NCBI GenBank assembly: GCA_013003535.1
Contig: JABDIY010000028.1
Coordinates: 89,631 to 153,630 of the forward strand
Length of the DNA: 64,000 nt
Source of the DNA: Acidimicrobiales bacterium
Lineage (GTDB): Bacteria > Actinomycetota > Acidimicrobiia > Acidimicrobiales > SZUA-35
Reading direction: 5' to 3'
Every line of letters starts with the position of its first letter. The stretch's first letter is position 1. Made by a program: the position numbers and the translations under genes. Under the pieces are notes generated by a model. The model was not told where the DNA came from. It saw nothing but the letters and a program-made list of their open reading frames with translations, and ran no database searches. Positions 42,736-51,657 of this stretch are shown one piece after another.

Positions 42736-42840
42736 CCGAAATCCTCCTGCCTCTCCAACGTTAGACCGACTGCGGCCCGATCAACGACTAGTCCAAGAAC
42801 CGCTAGGACCATCGGGACCAGTCGGACTAACCTTTCCGGG

Positions 42841-43158
42841 GTGGCGCTCCACTACCTGGCCGAGACCGCCTTTGAAGACTTGCTCTTCGTTTGGCGGCGA
42901 CACGACGATCTACAGAACAACTCGAATGTCGCGCTACCGGTGTTAACTGCCAGCCGCCGAGACCTGGAACAGTCCCGACAGCGCATGCGTCGACTTCGCC
43001 TAGCGCTCTATCCATCGAGAACCGAACAAGAGACCGAACTTCTCGCCGTTCTTTGCCCAACGATCGACGAAATCGTTCATCTGGGCTGGGCCCACCAAAC
43101 GCCGCTCTTTCCCGGCACAATGACCTGCCCGTGCGGCGAGCGGATCCCGATCCCTTAG
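42841..43158 (+). CDS. Hypothetical protein, 105 residues
   Basis: Not recognised. Helical protein beginning VALHYLAETAFEDLLFVWRR and ending MTCPCGERIPIP; the C-P-C near the C-terminus may bind a metal. GTG at 42841 is taken as start; the frame extends far upstream through the antisense of the kinase gene, which is unlikely to be coding. Confidence 0.5.
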   Translation: MALHYLAETAFEDLLFVWRRHDDLQNNSNVALPVLTASRRDLEQSRQRMRRLRLALYPSRTEQETELLAVLCPTIDEIVHLGWAHQTPLFPGTMTCPCGERIPIP

Positions 43159-43179
43159 GTGGACAGGTTAAGCCGCGAT

Positions 43180-43776
43180 CTACGGCACCTGCACGAAGTG
43201 ATAATCGGCGTTGCATTCGCCTTGCAATGTGTCCACTGTGTAACTGTGCGGGTACAGGCGCAGGTATACGCAATGTTGACGACTGAAACTGTTGGCCGGA
43301 TAGCTCGCAATGAAGGTGTCGCCGGCCCGCAGGACCATGAGATCAGTGCCAACAACATCCGGCATCTCAACGGCACCAATAGTGACCGTCGGGCCCTTTT
43401 CGCTTTGCGGCTGAAGCAAATCCTCTGTTTCGCTGGCCTCCGCAGCCAGCCATCGCTCAAGAACCACGTCATACACGCCGGACTCACCAACGCTCGATGC
43501 CTGCTCGAGGGCCCGGTCGATACTGTCGTCCTGCTCGAGATCGATCCAGTTCCTGACGAGAGGGAGACCGATGGCCACCAAGGTGGACGCGATCACTATT
43601 GCCCCGGTCACTCCGATGGCCGATCGCATCCATAGCCACGTATTTCCGTCAGTTGTAGGGGAGGGCGAGGCCGACTGTTCTTGAACACCCGTTGCCATTT
43701 CGTTCTTTCTTGAAGGGTCGGACTCCATGTCCGATTTCACTATCTTTGCCCATCTCGGCGATTCTGTCTTGAGCAT
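43180..43776 (-). CDS. Single-pass membrane protein of unknown function
   Basis: A protein of up to 198 residues: a polar N-terminal region, one membrane helix (SAIGVTGAIVIASTLVAIGL), then an extracytoplasmic part with beta-like segments (TVTIGAVEMPDVVGTDLMVL, QHCVYLRLYPHSYTVDTLQG) and two Cys (QHC, GEC) that could form a disulfide. No family recognised. The start may be internal (for example the Met at residue 17 or 27). Confidence 0.6.
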   Translation of the reverse strand: MLKTESPRWAKIVKSDMESDPSRKNEMATGVQEQSASPSPTTDGNTWLWMRSAIGVTGAIVIASTLVAIGLPLVRNWIDLEQDDSIDRALEQASSVGESGVYDVVLERWLAAEASETEDLLQPQSEKGPTVTIGAVEMPDVVGTDLMVLRAGDTFIASYPANSFSRQHCVYLRLYPHSYTVDTLQGECNADYHFVQVP

Positions 43777-43807
43777 TTGACAATATTCTCATGACATATT
43801 TCGAGTT

Positions 43808-43850
43808 CTGCAGTCAATCAGGCCCGCCATGCGGGAATGAATGACTGCAG
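43808..43850. other. Nested inverted repeat / structured element
   Basis: CTGCAGTCA (43808-43816) pairs with TGACTGCAG (43842-43850). Inside, CCCGC (43823-43827) pairs with GCGGG (43831-43835) around a CAT loop. It lies between the VanY-like gene's 3' end and the start of the membrane-protein gene, both minus strand; it may be a small structured RNA, an operator or a processing site. Confidence 0.55.
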
Positions 43851-43886
43851 GTCGCTACGAGAGGCCTCGCCTCACTGCGCTAGCGG

Positions 43887-45086
43887 CTACCGGCCGTTGG
43901 TGGAGAAGTGCCACGGTTCGGTGGGAAGGTTGTAGAGGCCGTAGGAGGCAGCATTTGCTGCGAGCCAGTCCCAGCCGGGCCCTGACCGCCGTTTGATGAT
44001 CGAGCCGTTGTAGGTGAAGTCGATCGCTTTTCCCTGTTCGTGCATGGAACTCCCGGGACGAGCCGTTGGTGGCCGACACTTCGATGGCGACATCTCATAG
44101 ATCGCATAGTCAGAAGTGCCGCAGTGTTTACGTCGTAGCCGTATCTGAGCCTCGGAATCGCGATAACCACCACCCCCGAGGTTGATGCCATCGGCGTGGG
44201 CTGCCTCGAACAGGGCAGTGACATCGGCCGCGATTGATACATGCACCATCACGCCGAATCCGGCGTGCACGATATCGCCGGCTCCCACCAAGACCGGCCG
44301 AGAGCCGGGCAGTCCGTTGGCGCCGGAGAGCAAATCGACCAAGAGCGCCTCCGCGGCGGACAGCCGGGTGCTGACAGATGCATCCAGTTCGGCCAGCGAT
44401 TGCCGTTCGGCCAGCAGGTGATCGAGTCGCTCCTCAGCGGCCGCCAGCACAACAGCATGTTCCTCCGATGCTCCTTGGAGCGTGGCGAGGTCAGCTTCGG
44501 CCCTCCGTCGAGTGGAGTCGGCAAGCTGTGATGCAGCGAGCAACGCCTGCTGACCCACCACAAGCTGCTCGCGGGCGTGATCGAGACTGTCCCGCAGGTC
44601 ATCGTTTGAACCCAACACATAACGAGACAACGAGTCCTGTCTTACTGCCGTAGTGGGATCACCACTTCCAAGCAGCGACGCTCCGCCCCGCTCATCGAGA
44701 AATGAGCGCACGGCCTCGTTCTTGATCTGGACACCCAGCCTGTCGATCTCGTCCGTGATGGCGTCAACCTGGGCCTGGGCTTCATTGAGACCGTTCCGGG
44801 CTGAAGTAGCCTCCTGCCTAGATGTGGCAACTACGAGCTCCTGGCTGTTGATCCAGCCCCGCAGCACCGATAGCGCATCGTTGAGTTCATCGATCTCAAC
44901 GTTGGTGGCATCAATCGCTTTGGCTGCGGCGATCCTCTCCGCCTGAATCCGCCGTTTCTCGGCACGCAGATCCTCCACCGAGGTGGGGTCCGAATCGGTC
45001 TGGGCCGGCACTGACGCCGGGATGAGGAGGAACACTGCAACCAGCGCCACGCCCACACGCCCCAGTATCGGCTGCCAACATCGCAA
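43887..45086 (-). CDS. Coiled-coil D-alanyl-D-alanine carboxypeptidase (VanY/M15B-like)
   Basis: A 399-residue secreted cell-wall peptidase. Signal peptide GVALVAVFLLIPASVPAQ, then a long coiled-coil region (residues about 35-225: AEKRRIQAERIAAAKAIDAT, QVDAITDEIDRLGVQIKNEA) as in CwlO/RipA-type hydrolases, where it keeps the enzyme inactive or binds FtsX. The C-terminal M15B domain has SSMHEQGKAIDFTYNG (S-x-H-x-x-G-x-A-x-D, zinc His and Asp) and LPTEPWHFS (catalytic Glu and zinc His). TTG start at 45086 is tentative. A paralogue begins at 62765. Confidence 0.88.
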   Translation of the reverse strand: MRCWQPILGRVGVALVAVFLLIPASVPAQTDSDPTSVEDLRAEKRRIQAERIAAAKAIDATNVEIDELNDALSVLRGWINSQELVVATSRQEATSARNGLNEAQAQVDAITDEIDRLGVQIKNEAVRSFLDERGGASLLGSGDPTTAVRQDSLSRYVLGSNDDLRDSLDHAREQLVVGQQALLAASQLADSTRRRAEADLATLQGASEEHAVVLAAAEERLDHLLAERQSLAELDASVSTRLSAAEALLVDLLSGANGLPGSRPVLVGAGDIVHAGFGVMVHVSIAADVTALFEAAHADGINLGGGGYRDSEAQIRLRRKHCGTSDYAIYEMSPSKCRPPTARPGSSMHEQGKAIDFTYNGSIIKRRSGPGWDWLAANAASYGLYNLPTEPWHFSTNGR

Positions 45087-45295
45087 ATCTCGGCCCCCCG
45101 ACCACGAACGACGAAGTGTAGAAACACCTGTGTGGCAGACTCCTCCGTCGTCGCCGGACGACTCTGCCCCCCTGTAGGTTGGCGCGCTGTGGCCTCGCCG
45201 TCAAACGAATCACATGCGACTTCACAGTTTGGCCGGGCTCCAAACCAGAAGATCACCCCGATCCGCAGGCTGATCTAAGCTGTGCGAACCCATCT

Positions 45296-46540
45296 ATGAC
45301 CGTCACACGCACCCAAACAGCGGCACCAAACCCCGTCTACCACTCGACCCTCCGGGACCACCTGAAGGCCACCGAGCCAGAACTGTGGAACTGGTTCTCC
45401 CAGACCCATGCCCAATCCGATGAAAGCTCCGACGACACAGAACTAGAGATCCTGAAATCGGCCTACCGCATCGAGGATCATGATGGTCTCACGCTCGCCG
45501 CAGACGCCACGATCATCGGCGGTCGCCTCGGCCTCGATCATCCCGTCACGTGTTATCAGGCCCTCAACACCGATCAAAGCAATGCGTCGGTGCACATATT
45601 GGGTGACAAGACGAACGGTTTTCACACCCACATAGTCTTCAGCGGCGAGGTGCTGTCACTACTCACTCCCGCCGAGCTGAGGGCGGTGCTGGCCCACGAA
45701 CTGGCTCACGTGGCATTACTACTTCAAGACGATGGAGATTTCAGAATTCTGGCGGCACTGGTTGAGAGGCTCGCGGCCAACAGCGCTGCCCATGAGGCAC
45801 TTGATGAAACCGCTCGCCGTCTTCGGCTTCACACCGAAGTCCATGCCGATGCGATCTCAATCACTGCTACCGGTGAACGGGATGATCTCATCGCCGCCCT
45901 GGTCAAAACTCAGAGTGGACTGAAAAACGTCGACCCTCGCGCCTACCTTCGCCAAGCCGAGCAGATCCTCGCGTCCGACAATTCCGCCACCGCAGCCTGG
46001 ACCCACCCCGAACTCCACATCCGGGTTGCGTGTCTCGCCGCCAACACTGGAGCGACCGGTCCCAACCCAACCGTGGTTGCCGGGTTGATAGAAGGGCCCG
46101 ACGATCTTGATCGGTTGGATCTGCTGGGACAACTGCGACTCCAGGATCTCACCTCGTCCGTGCTCACCGGCGGAGTCGAGGCCGTTGGCGACTGGACCCG
46201 GTACAACAGCTATTTACGGAGCTTCGTTGGCAACGCCGGCGTCTTCGAGCTGCTGGCCAGCATGGGTCAAGGAACGGCCCCTCTGGCAAAGCCCAACCCC
46301 AATCGTAGTTTCCGTCCCGAGAATGACGCCTTGGTAAACGCCCAACCATCAGTCCGCAATTTCGCCGCTGCGCTTCTCGCGGATCTCGCCATGACCAATG
46401 ATGAGGACGCCGACAACGTTGGCCCGATGTGGATCTTGTCCAAAGAGGCCGAACGGATCGGAGTTGCCACCGAGTTCGATCGCATACTTTCCAAGGCCAC
46501 GGGCCAGACCCTCAGCTCGGTCCGGCGACTCAGAAAATGA
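45296..46540 (+). CDS. Cytosolic M48-family metallopeptidase, partner of the helicase
   Basis: A 414-residue zinc peptidase. The active site is AELRAVLAHELAHVALLLQD (H134-E-L-A-H138), with the third ligand region LRLHTEVHADAISI (Glu181, Asp185) as in M48. It has neither signal peptide nor membrane helices, unlike HtpX/Ste24, so it acts in the cytosol. The C-terminal half (about 200-414) is helical and unassigned. Its TGA overlaps the ATG of the helicase gene (ATGA, 46537-46540), so both proteins are made together. The divergent 209-nt region to the VanY-like gene holds a TAAGCT box 14 nt before the ATG. The pair looks like a two-gene defence or stress module; protease effectors activated by a partner are known in such systems, but activity here is inference. 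Confidence 0.85.
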   Translation: MTVTRTQTAAPNPVYHSTLRDHLKATEPELWNWFSQTHAQSDESSDDTELEILKSAYRIEDHDGLTLAADATIIGGRLGLDHPVTCYQALNTDQSNASVHILGDKTNGFHTHIVFSGEVLSLLTPAELRAVLAHELAHVALLLQDDGDFRILAALVERLAANSAAHEALDETARRLRLHTEVHADAISITATGERDDLIAALVKTQSGLKNVDPRAYLRQAEQILASDNSATAAWTHPELHIRVACLAANTGATGPNPTVVAGLIEGPDDLDRLDLLGQLRLQDLTSSVLTGGVEAVGDWTRYNSYLRSFVGNAGVFELLASMGQGTAPLAKPNPNRSFRPENDALVNAQPSVRNFAAALLADLAMTNDEDADNVGPMWILSKEAERIGVATEFDRILSKATGQTLSSVRRLRK

Positions 46541-49500
46541 CCTTCGCTACGTTGCTCAGTGAGGCCGACGCCCAACAAGCGCTACCGAGCGCTGGCGACG
46601 TGCTGGCGGTTGGCCTCCCGTTGCTCCGACAGCTCGCCCAACTTCATGCCGGCGGAATGGTCACCCGGATGGGTGGCCTGGATCACATCACCTATATCGA
46701 CGGCGAACTCGGCTTCGACCCCGAAATCGTGCAGCGTCCCAGCTCACCAAACCGCATGGTTGACCTTACGAATTCTCCCAACAGCCGTGCGGCATTAGAG
46801 ATTGCCGGGAGGGTGGCCATCGACCTCGACGATGGCTATTCGCACAACATCTCCACCCTCGACGTACTCACCGAAAGCGACGCCCTGCCAACCCGTCCGG
46901 TGTTGGTCAATGGCTATCAAGCTTGGGAGCAACGGTTGGATCACCACGACCAACTCACCGATATTCACCTTGCCGGACTGCTTCTCACCAGCTACGCAAC
47001 TGGGCTCGATCTGGATCTGCCCACCGACATTACCGAATTGGCCAGCAATCGCCGCCACCTACTCCGACTCAACCCCGGACTTCATCCCGTTGTGGCTGGC
47101 GTGCTGAGCGAGATGATCGAGCCAAATCGCAATCGTCGGCCTCCGGAGTTGGTGAGCTTGATCTCCCGGCTGGAAAACCATCGAGCACTGGCCGCCGATC
47201 TCAACCTCGACGATGCCTACCGCCTCGCGGCGGCCAGCCCCGGAACAAGTTGGCAATCCGCCGTACTGAGCACCTTGCGGGACCGAGTGTTCGATCTGAC
47301 ACGTCGCAACCGCGCCATCTACTTCCGACCCACGGCAGCGTCGGTTGGCTTAACCGAGGCATCGGTACCCATGATGCTGAACGTAGACCGAATCAAACCC
47401 GCCGATCTCCTGACGTGGAACGACGCGAATGCAAAGCAACTTACCGGTGGCGTACCGCGCAATCTGGGCAAATGGTGTCGCTTCGAAGAATCGCCACACG
47501 TCGCCCCGTCGCTCGACAAATTGATTAGCGCCGACCGTAGGAGCAAGGCCGAGTACGGCTTCGGACGACTGAAAATGATCGTGGCCTTCTTGCGCTGGGT
47601 AGACCCCGAAACCAACGAGACGATCCATTCGCCACTCGTTTTCATGCCGGTATCCCTTACGAAGAAACGAGGTGTTCAGCCGATCTACCGCCTCGCATGC
47701 GACACCGAGGCCACCGTGAATCCGGACCTTCGCCACCTGCTCAATGTCCGGTTTGGTATCGAGCTGCCCACAACGATCGACTCCTCTCCAGACGCGATCA
47801 AATCATTGGTGGCGGAATTGGAACGCGAGGTTCGCGCCACCGACCCTGCAACGCGGATCGAAGTGATCGAGCAGCCTCGTATCACACTGCTGCGCCAGCG
47901 GGCCAAGGTACGATTGGATGCATATCGGCGCCGTCGGGTCACCGCCCTCGCCAACTCGGGACGTTGGCGCCGCGTAGACCACAGCTACGATGACCACGAC
48001 TGGCGGCCTCTGGGCCTGACGCTCTACAAGAAGTTCGTCCACACACCGGACTTCCCACTGCGCTCCCTGGCGGGGGCGGATGCCCGCCCGGTCATCAGCT
48101 CGCGGCACGACGACCTCTCGTTCGCCGCCACCCGAGAACACCAATCGTTCGCGGTGGAGACCTCCGATACCAACCGTCACCGTTGGGAGGTTGACCTCTG
48201 CTCGGTCACGCTCGCGTCCGTCGGCTCGAAACGGTCAAGTCTCGTTCGCGATTATGACGAGCTTCTGCAGGACGTCGGAGTTGCCCACACTCACGTTCCC
48301 TTCGTTTCGGTTTTTTCGCCGGAACCCCGGACGCTCTTGCCTGCAAACAACGTGGCTGGGGTCGGCACTGATCTGGACCTGGTTCTCCCCGCGGACGACG
48401 CCCAGGCGCGGGCGGTTCGACGGGCCTTGCGGGGCGAATCGTTCATTATCCAGGGTCCGCCGGGCACCGGCAAGAGTCAGACGATCACCAACTTGATCGC
48501 CGCCCTCGTAGCCGACGGAAAGAGGGTCCTCTTCGTGTGCGAGAAAAGGGCCGCTATCGACGTAGTCGCCAACCGTCTCAAGCAGGTAGGACTCGGCGAG
48601 CTGACGGCAACGATTCACGACTCCCAAACCGATCGCCGGTCCTTCATCGCCGAGCGAGGCGCAGTCTATGACCGATGGCTGGAAGGAGACGCCAGCCGTG
48701 CGAGCGGGAATCCGATCGAGCGGAAAGCAAAGATCCGCAAACGTATGGACGCTGAGGTGGCCCGCCTCTCCGTTCTCGAAGCCGACCTCAACGCGGGAGG
48801 AATAGCGGGCCGAGATCTGATCGAACGAGCGGTTACGCTGCGGTTGAACAAAGTGAAGCCGGCGGAGCTGATTCCTGGCACGGTCCCCGAGGCAGGACCG
48901 AGCACCGCCCCCCATTCGGTGCCGGTCGCCGACTTCATCAAGGCCCTCCCCTTTCTCCAAGAAGTATCTGAAGCTCTCGCCAGCTCGGGACGGTCGCCCA
49001 TCCTCGGCGACGAGTTCGCCTTGAGAATCCACCCGGCCGAAGCCGCATCGGTTTCGGCGGTTCAAGCCGCTGCCAACGAACAGCGGGCCAAGCTTTACGC
49101 CCTTCGGTCCGCAGGGGTGCGTTTGGAGGACGTGACAGCAGGCGAATTGCTTCGGCTGTCCCGTGATGCCGCGATGGTGGCAACGATCCCTGCCGCGGTG
49201 CAGTACTTGGACGGCTCACCACCGGTCGGGCTCGCCGAGGCGATTCTTCACCAACGAAAAAACCACCGAGAGGTCGCTGAATCTCGAGCCGCCATCGAGC
49301 ACTGGTCCGCACTACTGGATCCCGCCGAGGCGCGCACCGCCTTGGCAATCGCCACCCAGCAAGAGGGGGCTTTCTTCAATATTCTCAGCGCCCGGTGGCG
49401 GGCGGTCAAGAAATCTGTTCGAGCGGCCTACAACTTCGATGCGCACCAGATCGAACCATCCATCACCGACGTCCTCACCAGACTGGTCGCCCACCACGAA

Positions 49501-51609
49501 GCTGTCGAAGCACGAGAGGGGTTCCTGGCCGACTCGCTACGCCGCTGGGGTACGAGCGACCCCGCCGCTCTAAAGGAAGTTCTCACCGAGGCAGCTGACG
49601 GACCGCTTCCGCAATTCTCCGGAGAACTCGGCTTCGACCCCGATGCGATCGCTATTCATGCCCAAGACCTTGCAGTGTTGAACAGCAAGTTGCTGATTTG
49701 GCCTGAAGGAACACTGGCAGAGCTGTTGGAGTGGGCGGACGGCGCAGCAGTGACCTTACCGTCGGTACAGCCAGCCTTGGAACGATGGGGCGCACTTGCA
49801 GAATTCGGACCCGAACTATTGCTAACCGCCCTCACACCGGGCGCTCCGCTGGACACTATTGAACGGGCCGTGGTTGATAGGGGTGTAGAAAATCTGCGGA
49901 GTCGACTGGTGAGCGTCGGGCTCTCCGGCACGGTGATCGATGGTGCGATCGAACGACTCCTCAGCACCAATCAAGAGCTGCTAGAGGCGAACGCCCAAGT
50001 AACGGTCAACACGGTGCGCGAACGATTCCTTCGAAATGTGGAGTTTGCACTTGCCTCGAAAGCGGACCGGACACCGGCGGAAAAGGCGAGGATGACTGCA
50101 TACCGGGCCGGTCGCAAAATCCTGGAGAACGAATTTGGGAAGAAGATGCGACACAAGCCGATCAGGGAACTCGCCAGCGGTGACCCTGGCGTCGTTGTGG
50201 CGGACCTGGCACCCATTTGGTTGATGAGTCCGCTCAGTGTCTCCGAGACCCTCCCGCTCGACACGGCGTTGTTTGACACCGTAGTGTTCGACGAGGCCAG
50301 CCAGATTCCGGTGGAGGACGCACTTCCAACGATGTTCCGGGCGCCCCAGGTGATCGTTGTAGGGGATCGAATGCAGCTCCCACCCACCACGTTTTTCACC
50401 GCCGATGTGGAACCCGACGCCGATGACGACGAGCTATTGGTCGATGAGGACGGACACAACTTGATCTTGTCCCTCGACGCCGACAGCTTCCTCACCCAGG
50501 CCGACCTGAAGTTGCCGTCGATACTTCTCAACTGGCATTACCGGTCGCGCTCGGAATCGCTCATCGCCTACAGCAATACGGCGTTCTATGACTCCCAGCT
50601 GGCCACAATCCCCGACCGCCGATTAGACGATCCGACGCAAGAACCGATTTCCGTCGCAGTGCCTACCCAGGGGGCTGCGAACGTGCGGCACGTTCTGGAT
50701 CGGCCAATTTCGTTCCACCGGATGACGCAGTCAGTTTATGCCGAGCGGCGAAACGAGTTCGAGGCCGACTACATCGCTGAGATGATCCGAGCGTTGCTGC
50801 TGGGACCGAACGAGCTGACAATCGGTGTAGTGGCATTCAGCCAAGCTCAACAGGCGGAAATCGAGGAGTCCCTTGCCGAACTGGCTACAGCCGACCCTCA
50901 ATTCGCCGGTGCTCTGGACCGGGAAATGGAAAGATCAAATGGCGAAGAATTTGTGGGGCTGTTCGTGAAAAACTTGGAGAACGTCCAGGGTGATGAGCGA
51001 GACATCATCATCATGAGCGTCTGCTACGGCCCGGACCTCACCGGCCGGATCCGAATGAACTTCGGACCGATCAACCAGCAGGGCGGCGAACGGCGGTTGA
51101 ACGTGATTTTCTCACGAGCCAAGCAGCACATGGCGATCGTCAGTTCCCTGGACGGTTCACAGATCACCAACCTGCACAACCCCGGGGCTGCCAACCTGGC
51201 CCATTTCCTCACCTATGCCGCCGCCGAGTCCATGGGAGACACACCCGCTGGGAAAGCTGCTCTAGCCCGGATACCGGGCGTTGGCTCGCGGGATTCGGAG
51301 ACGGTGCAGGCCACACCGGTCGTGAGCGAGATCGCCCGCGCGTTGCGAGACGAGGGACTCACGGTGGATGAAGCGGTGGGGCGGTCGGCGTTCAGGATTG
51401 ATCTCGCCGTACGAGGCGCCAGTTCGTACACGCTTGGCCTCCTACTGGAGCCAGCCGGCTCCAAGAACCGTGGGAGTTCATCTCGTTACCTAGCTGAAGC
51501 AGGGGTGCTCCAAGCCTTCGGCTGGCCCATAATGCGAATCTCGATTACCGACTGGCTTGACGATCGCAGCGGCGTGGTCCAACGCGTCCTCACCGCCGTT
51601 GCGGACTGA
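46537..51609 (+). CDS. Kinase-like/SF1 helicase (DUF4011/COG1112)/nuclease-like fusion
   Basis: A 1690-residue multidomain protein. Residues about 20-235 look like a degenerate Ser/Thr kinase: LPLLRQLAQLHAGG, then an F-to-I helix TDIHLAGLLLTSYATG and the C-lobe end VVAGVLSEMIEPNRNRRPPE (the 'ml..dp..Rp' signature). I see no intact HRD/DFG, so probably a pseudokinase. Residues about 245-600 match the DUF4011-type region (LRDRVFDLTRRNRAIYFRP). The SF1 helicase core follows: Walker A FIIQGPPGTGKSQT near residue 640, Walker B VVFDEASQIPVEDALP near 1248, LLNWHYRSRSESLIAYSNTA, and VQGDERDIIIMSVCYGPD (motif V). The C-terminal about 110 residues (FRIDLAVRG, LGLLLEPAG, GWPIMRISITDWL) resemble the REase-like domain common in these helicases, partly degenerate. 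Coupled to the M48 gene. Confidence 0.88.
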   Translation: MTFATLLSEADAQQALPSAGDVLAVGLPLLRQLAQLHAGGMVTRMGGLDHITYIDGELGFDPEIVQRPSSPNRMVDLTNSPNSRAALEIAGRVAIDLDDGYSHNISTLDVLTESDALPTRPVLVNGYQAWEQRLDHHDQLTDIHLAGLLLTSYATGLDLDLPTDITELASNRRHLLRLNPGLHPVVAGVLSEMIEPNRNRRPPELVSLISRLENHRALAADLNLDDAYRLAAASPGTSWQSAVLSTLRDRVFDLTRRNRAIYFRPTAASVGLTEASVPMMLNVDRIKPADLLTWNDANAKQLTGGVPRNLGKWCRFEESPHVAPSLDKLISADRRSKAEYGFGRLKMIVAFLRWVDPETNETIHSPLVFMPVSLTKKRGVQPIYRLACDTEATVNPDLRHLLNVRFGIELPTTIDSSPDAIKSLVAELEREVRATDPATRIEVIEQPRITLLRQRAKVRLDAYRRRRVTALANSGRWRRVDHSYDDHDWRPLGLTLYKKFVHTPDFPLRSLAGADARPVISSRHDDLSFAATREHQSFAVETSDTNRHRWEVDLCSVTLASVGSKRSSLVRDYDELLQDVGVAHTHVPFVSVFSPEPRTLLPANNVAGVGTDLDLVLPADDAQARAVRRALRGESFIIQGPPGTGKSQTITNLIAALVADGKRVLFVCEKRAAIDVVANRLKQVGLGELTATIHDSQTDRRSFIAERGAVYDRWLEGDASRASGNPIERKAKIRKRMDAEVARLSVLEADLNAGGIAGRDLIERAVTLRLNKVKPAELIPGTVPEAGPSTAPHSVPVADFIKALPFLQEVSEALASSGRSPILGDEFALRIHPAEAASVSAVQAAANEQRAKLYALRSAGVRLEDVTAGELLRLSRDAAMVATIPAAVQYLDGSPPVGLAEAILHQRKNHREVAESRAAIEHWSALLDPAEARTALAIATQQEGAFFNILSARWRAVKKSVRAAYNFDAHQIEPSITDVLTRLVAHHEAVEAREGFLADSLRRWGTSDPAALKEVLTEAADGPLPQFSGELGFDPDAIAIHAQDLAVLNSKLLIWPEGTLAELLEWADGAAVTLPSVQPALERWGALAEFGPELLLTALTPGAPLDTIERAVVDRGVENLRSRLVSVGLSGTVIDGAIERLLSTNQELLEANAQVTVNTVRERFLRNVEFALASKADRTPAEKARMTAYRAGRKILENEFGKKMRHKPIRELASGDPGVVVADLAPIWLMSPLSVSETLPLDTALFDTVVFDEASQIPVEDALPTMFRAPQVIVVGDRMQLPPTTFFTADVEPDADDDELLVDEDGHNLILSLDADSFLTQADLKLPSILLNWHYRSRSESLIAYSNTAFYDSQLATIPDRRLDDPTQEPISVAVPTQGAANVRHVLDRPISFHRMTQSVYAERRNEFEADYIAEMIRALLLGPNELTIGVVAFSQAQQAEIEESLAELATADPQFAGALDREMERSNGEEFVGLFVKNLENVQGDERDIIIMSVCYGPDLTGRIRMNFGPINQQGGERRLNVIFSRAKQHMAIVSSLDGSQITNLHNPGAANLAHFLTYAAAESMGDTPAGKAALARIPGVGSRDSETVQATPVVSEIARALRDEGLTVDEAVGRSAFRIDLAVRGASSYTLGLLLEPAGSKNRGSSSRYLAEAGVLQAFGWPIMRISITDWLDDRSGVVQRVLTAVAD

Positions 51610-51657
51610 TTAGCATCCTCAGGGAATGCATGTGGTGACAGGAGCGGTTAGACGAAC

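Noticed and set aside
48235-49065. 276-residue minus-strand ORF
   Set aside because: Antisense to the helicase core where the plus strand has Walker A; no independent signal.
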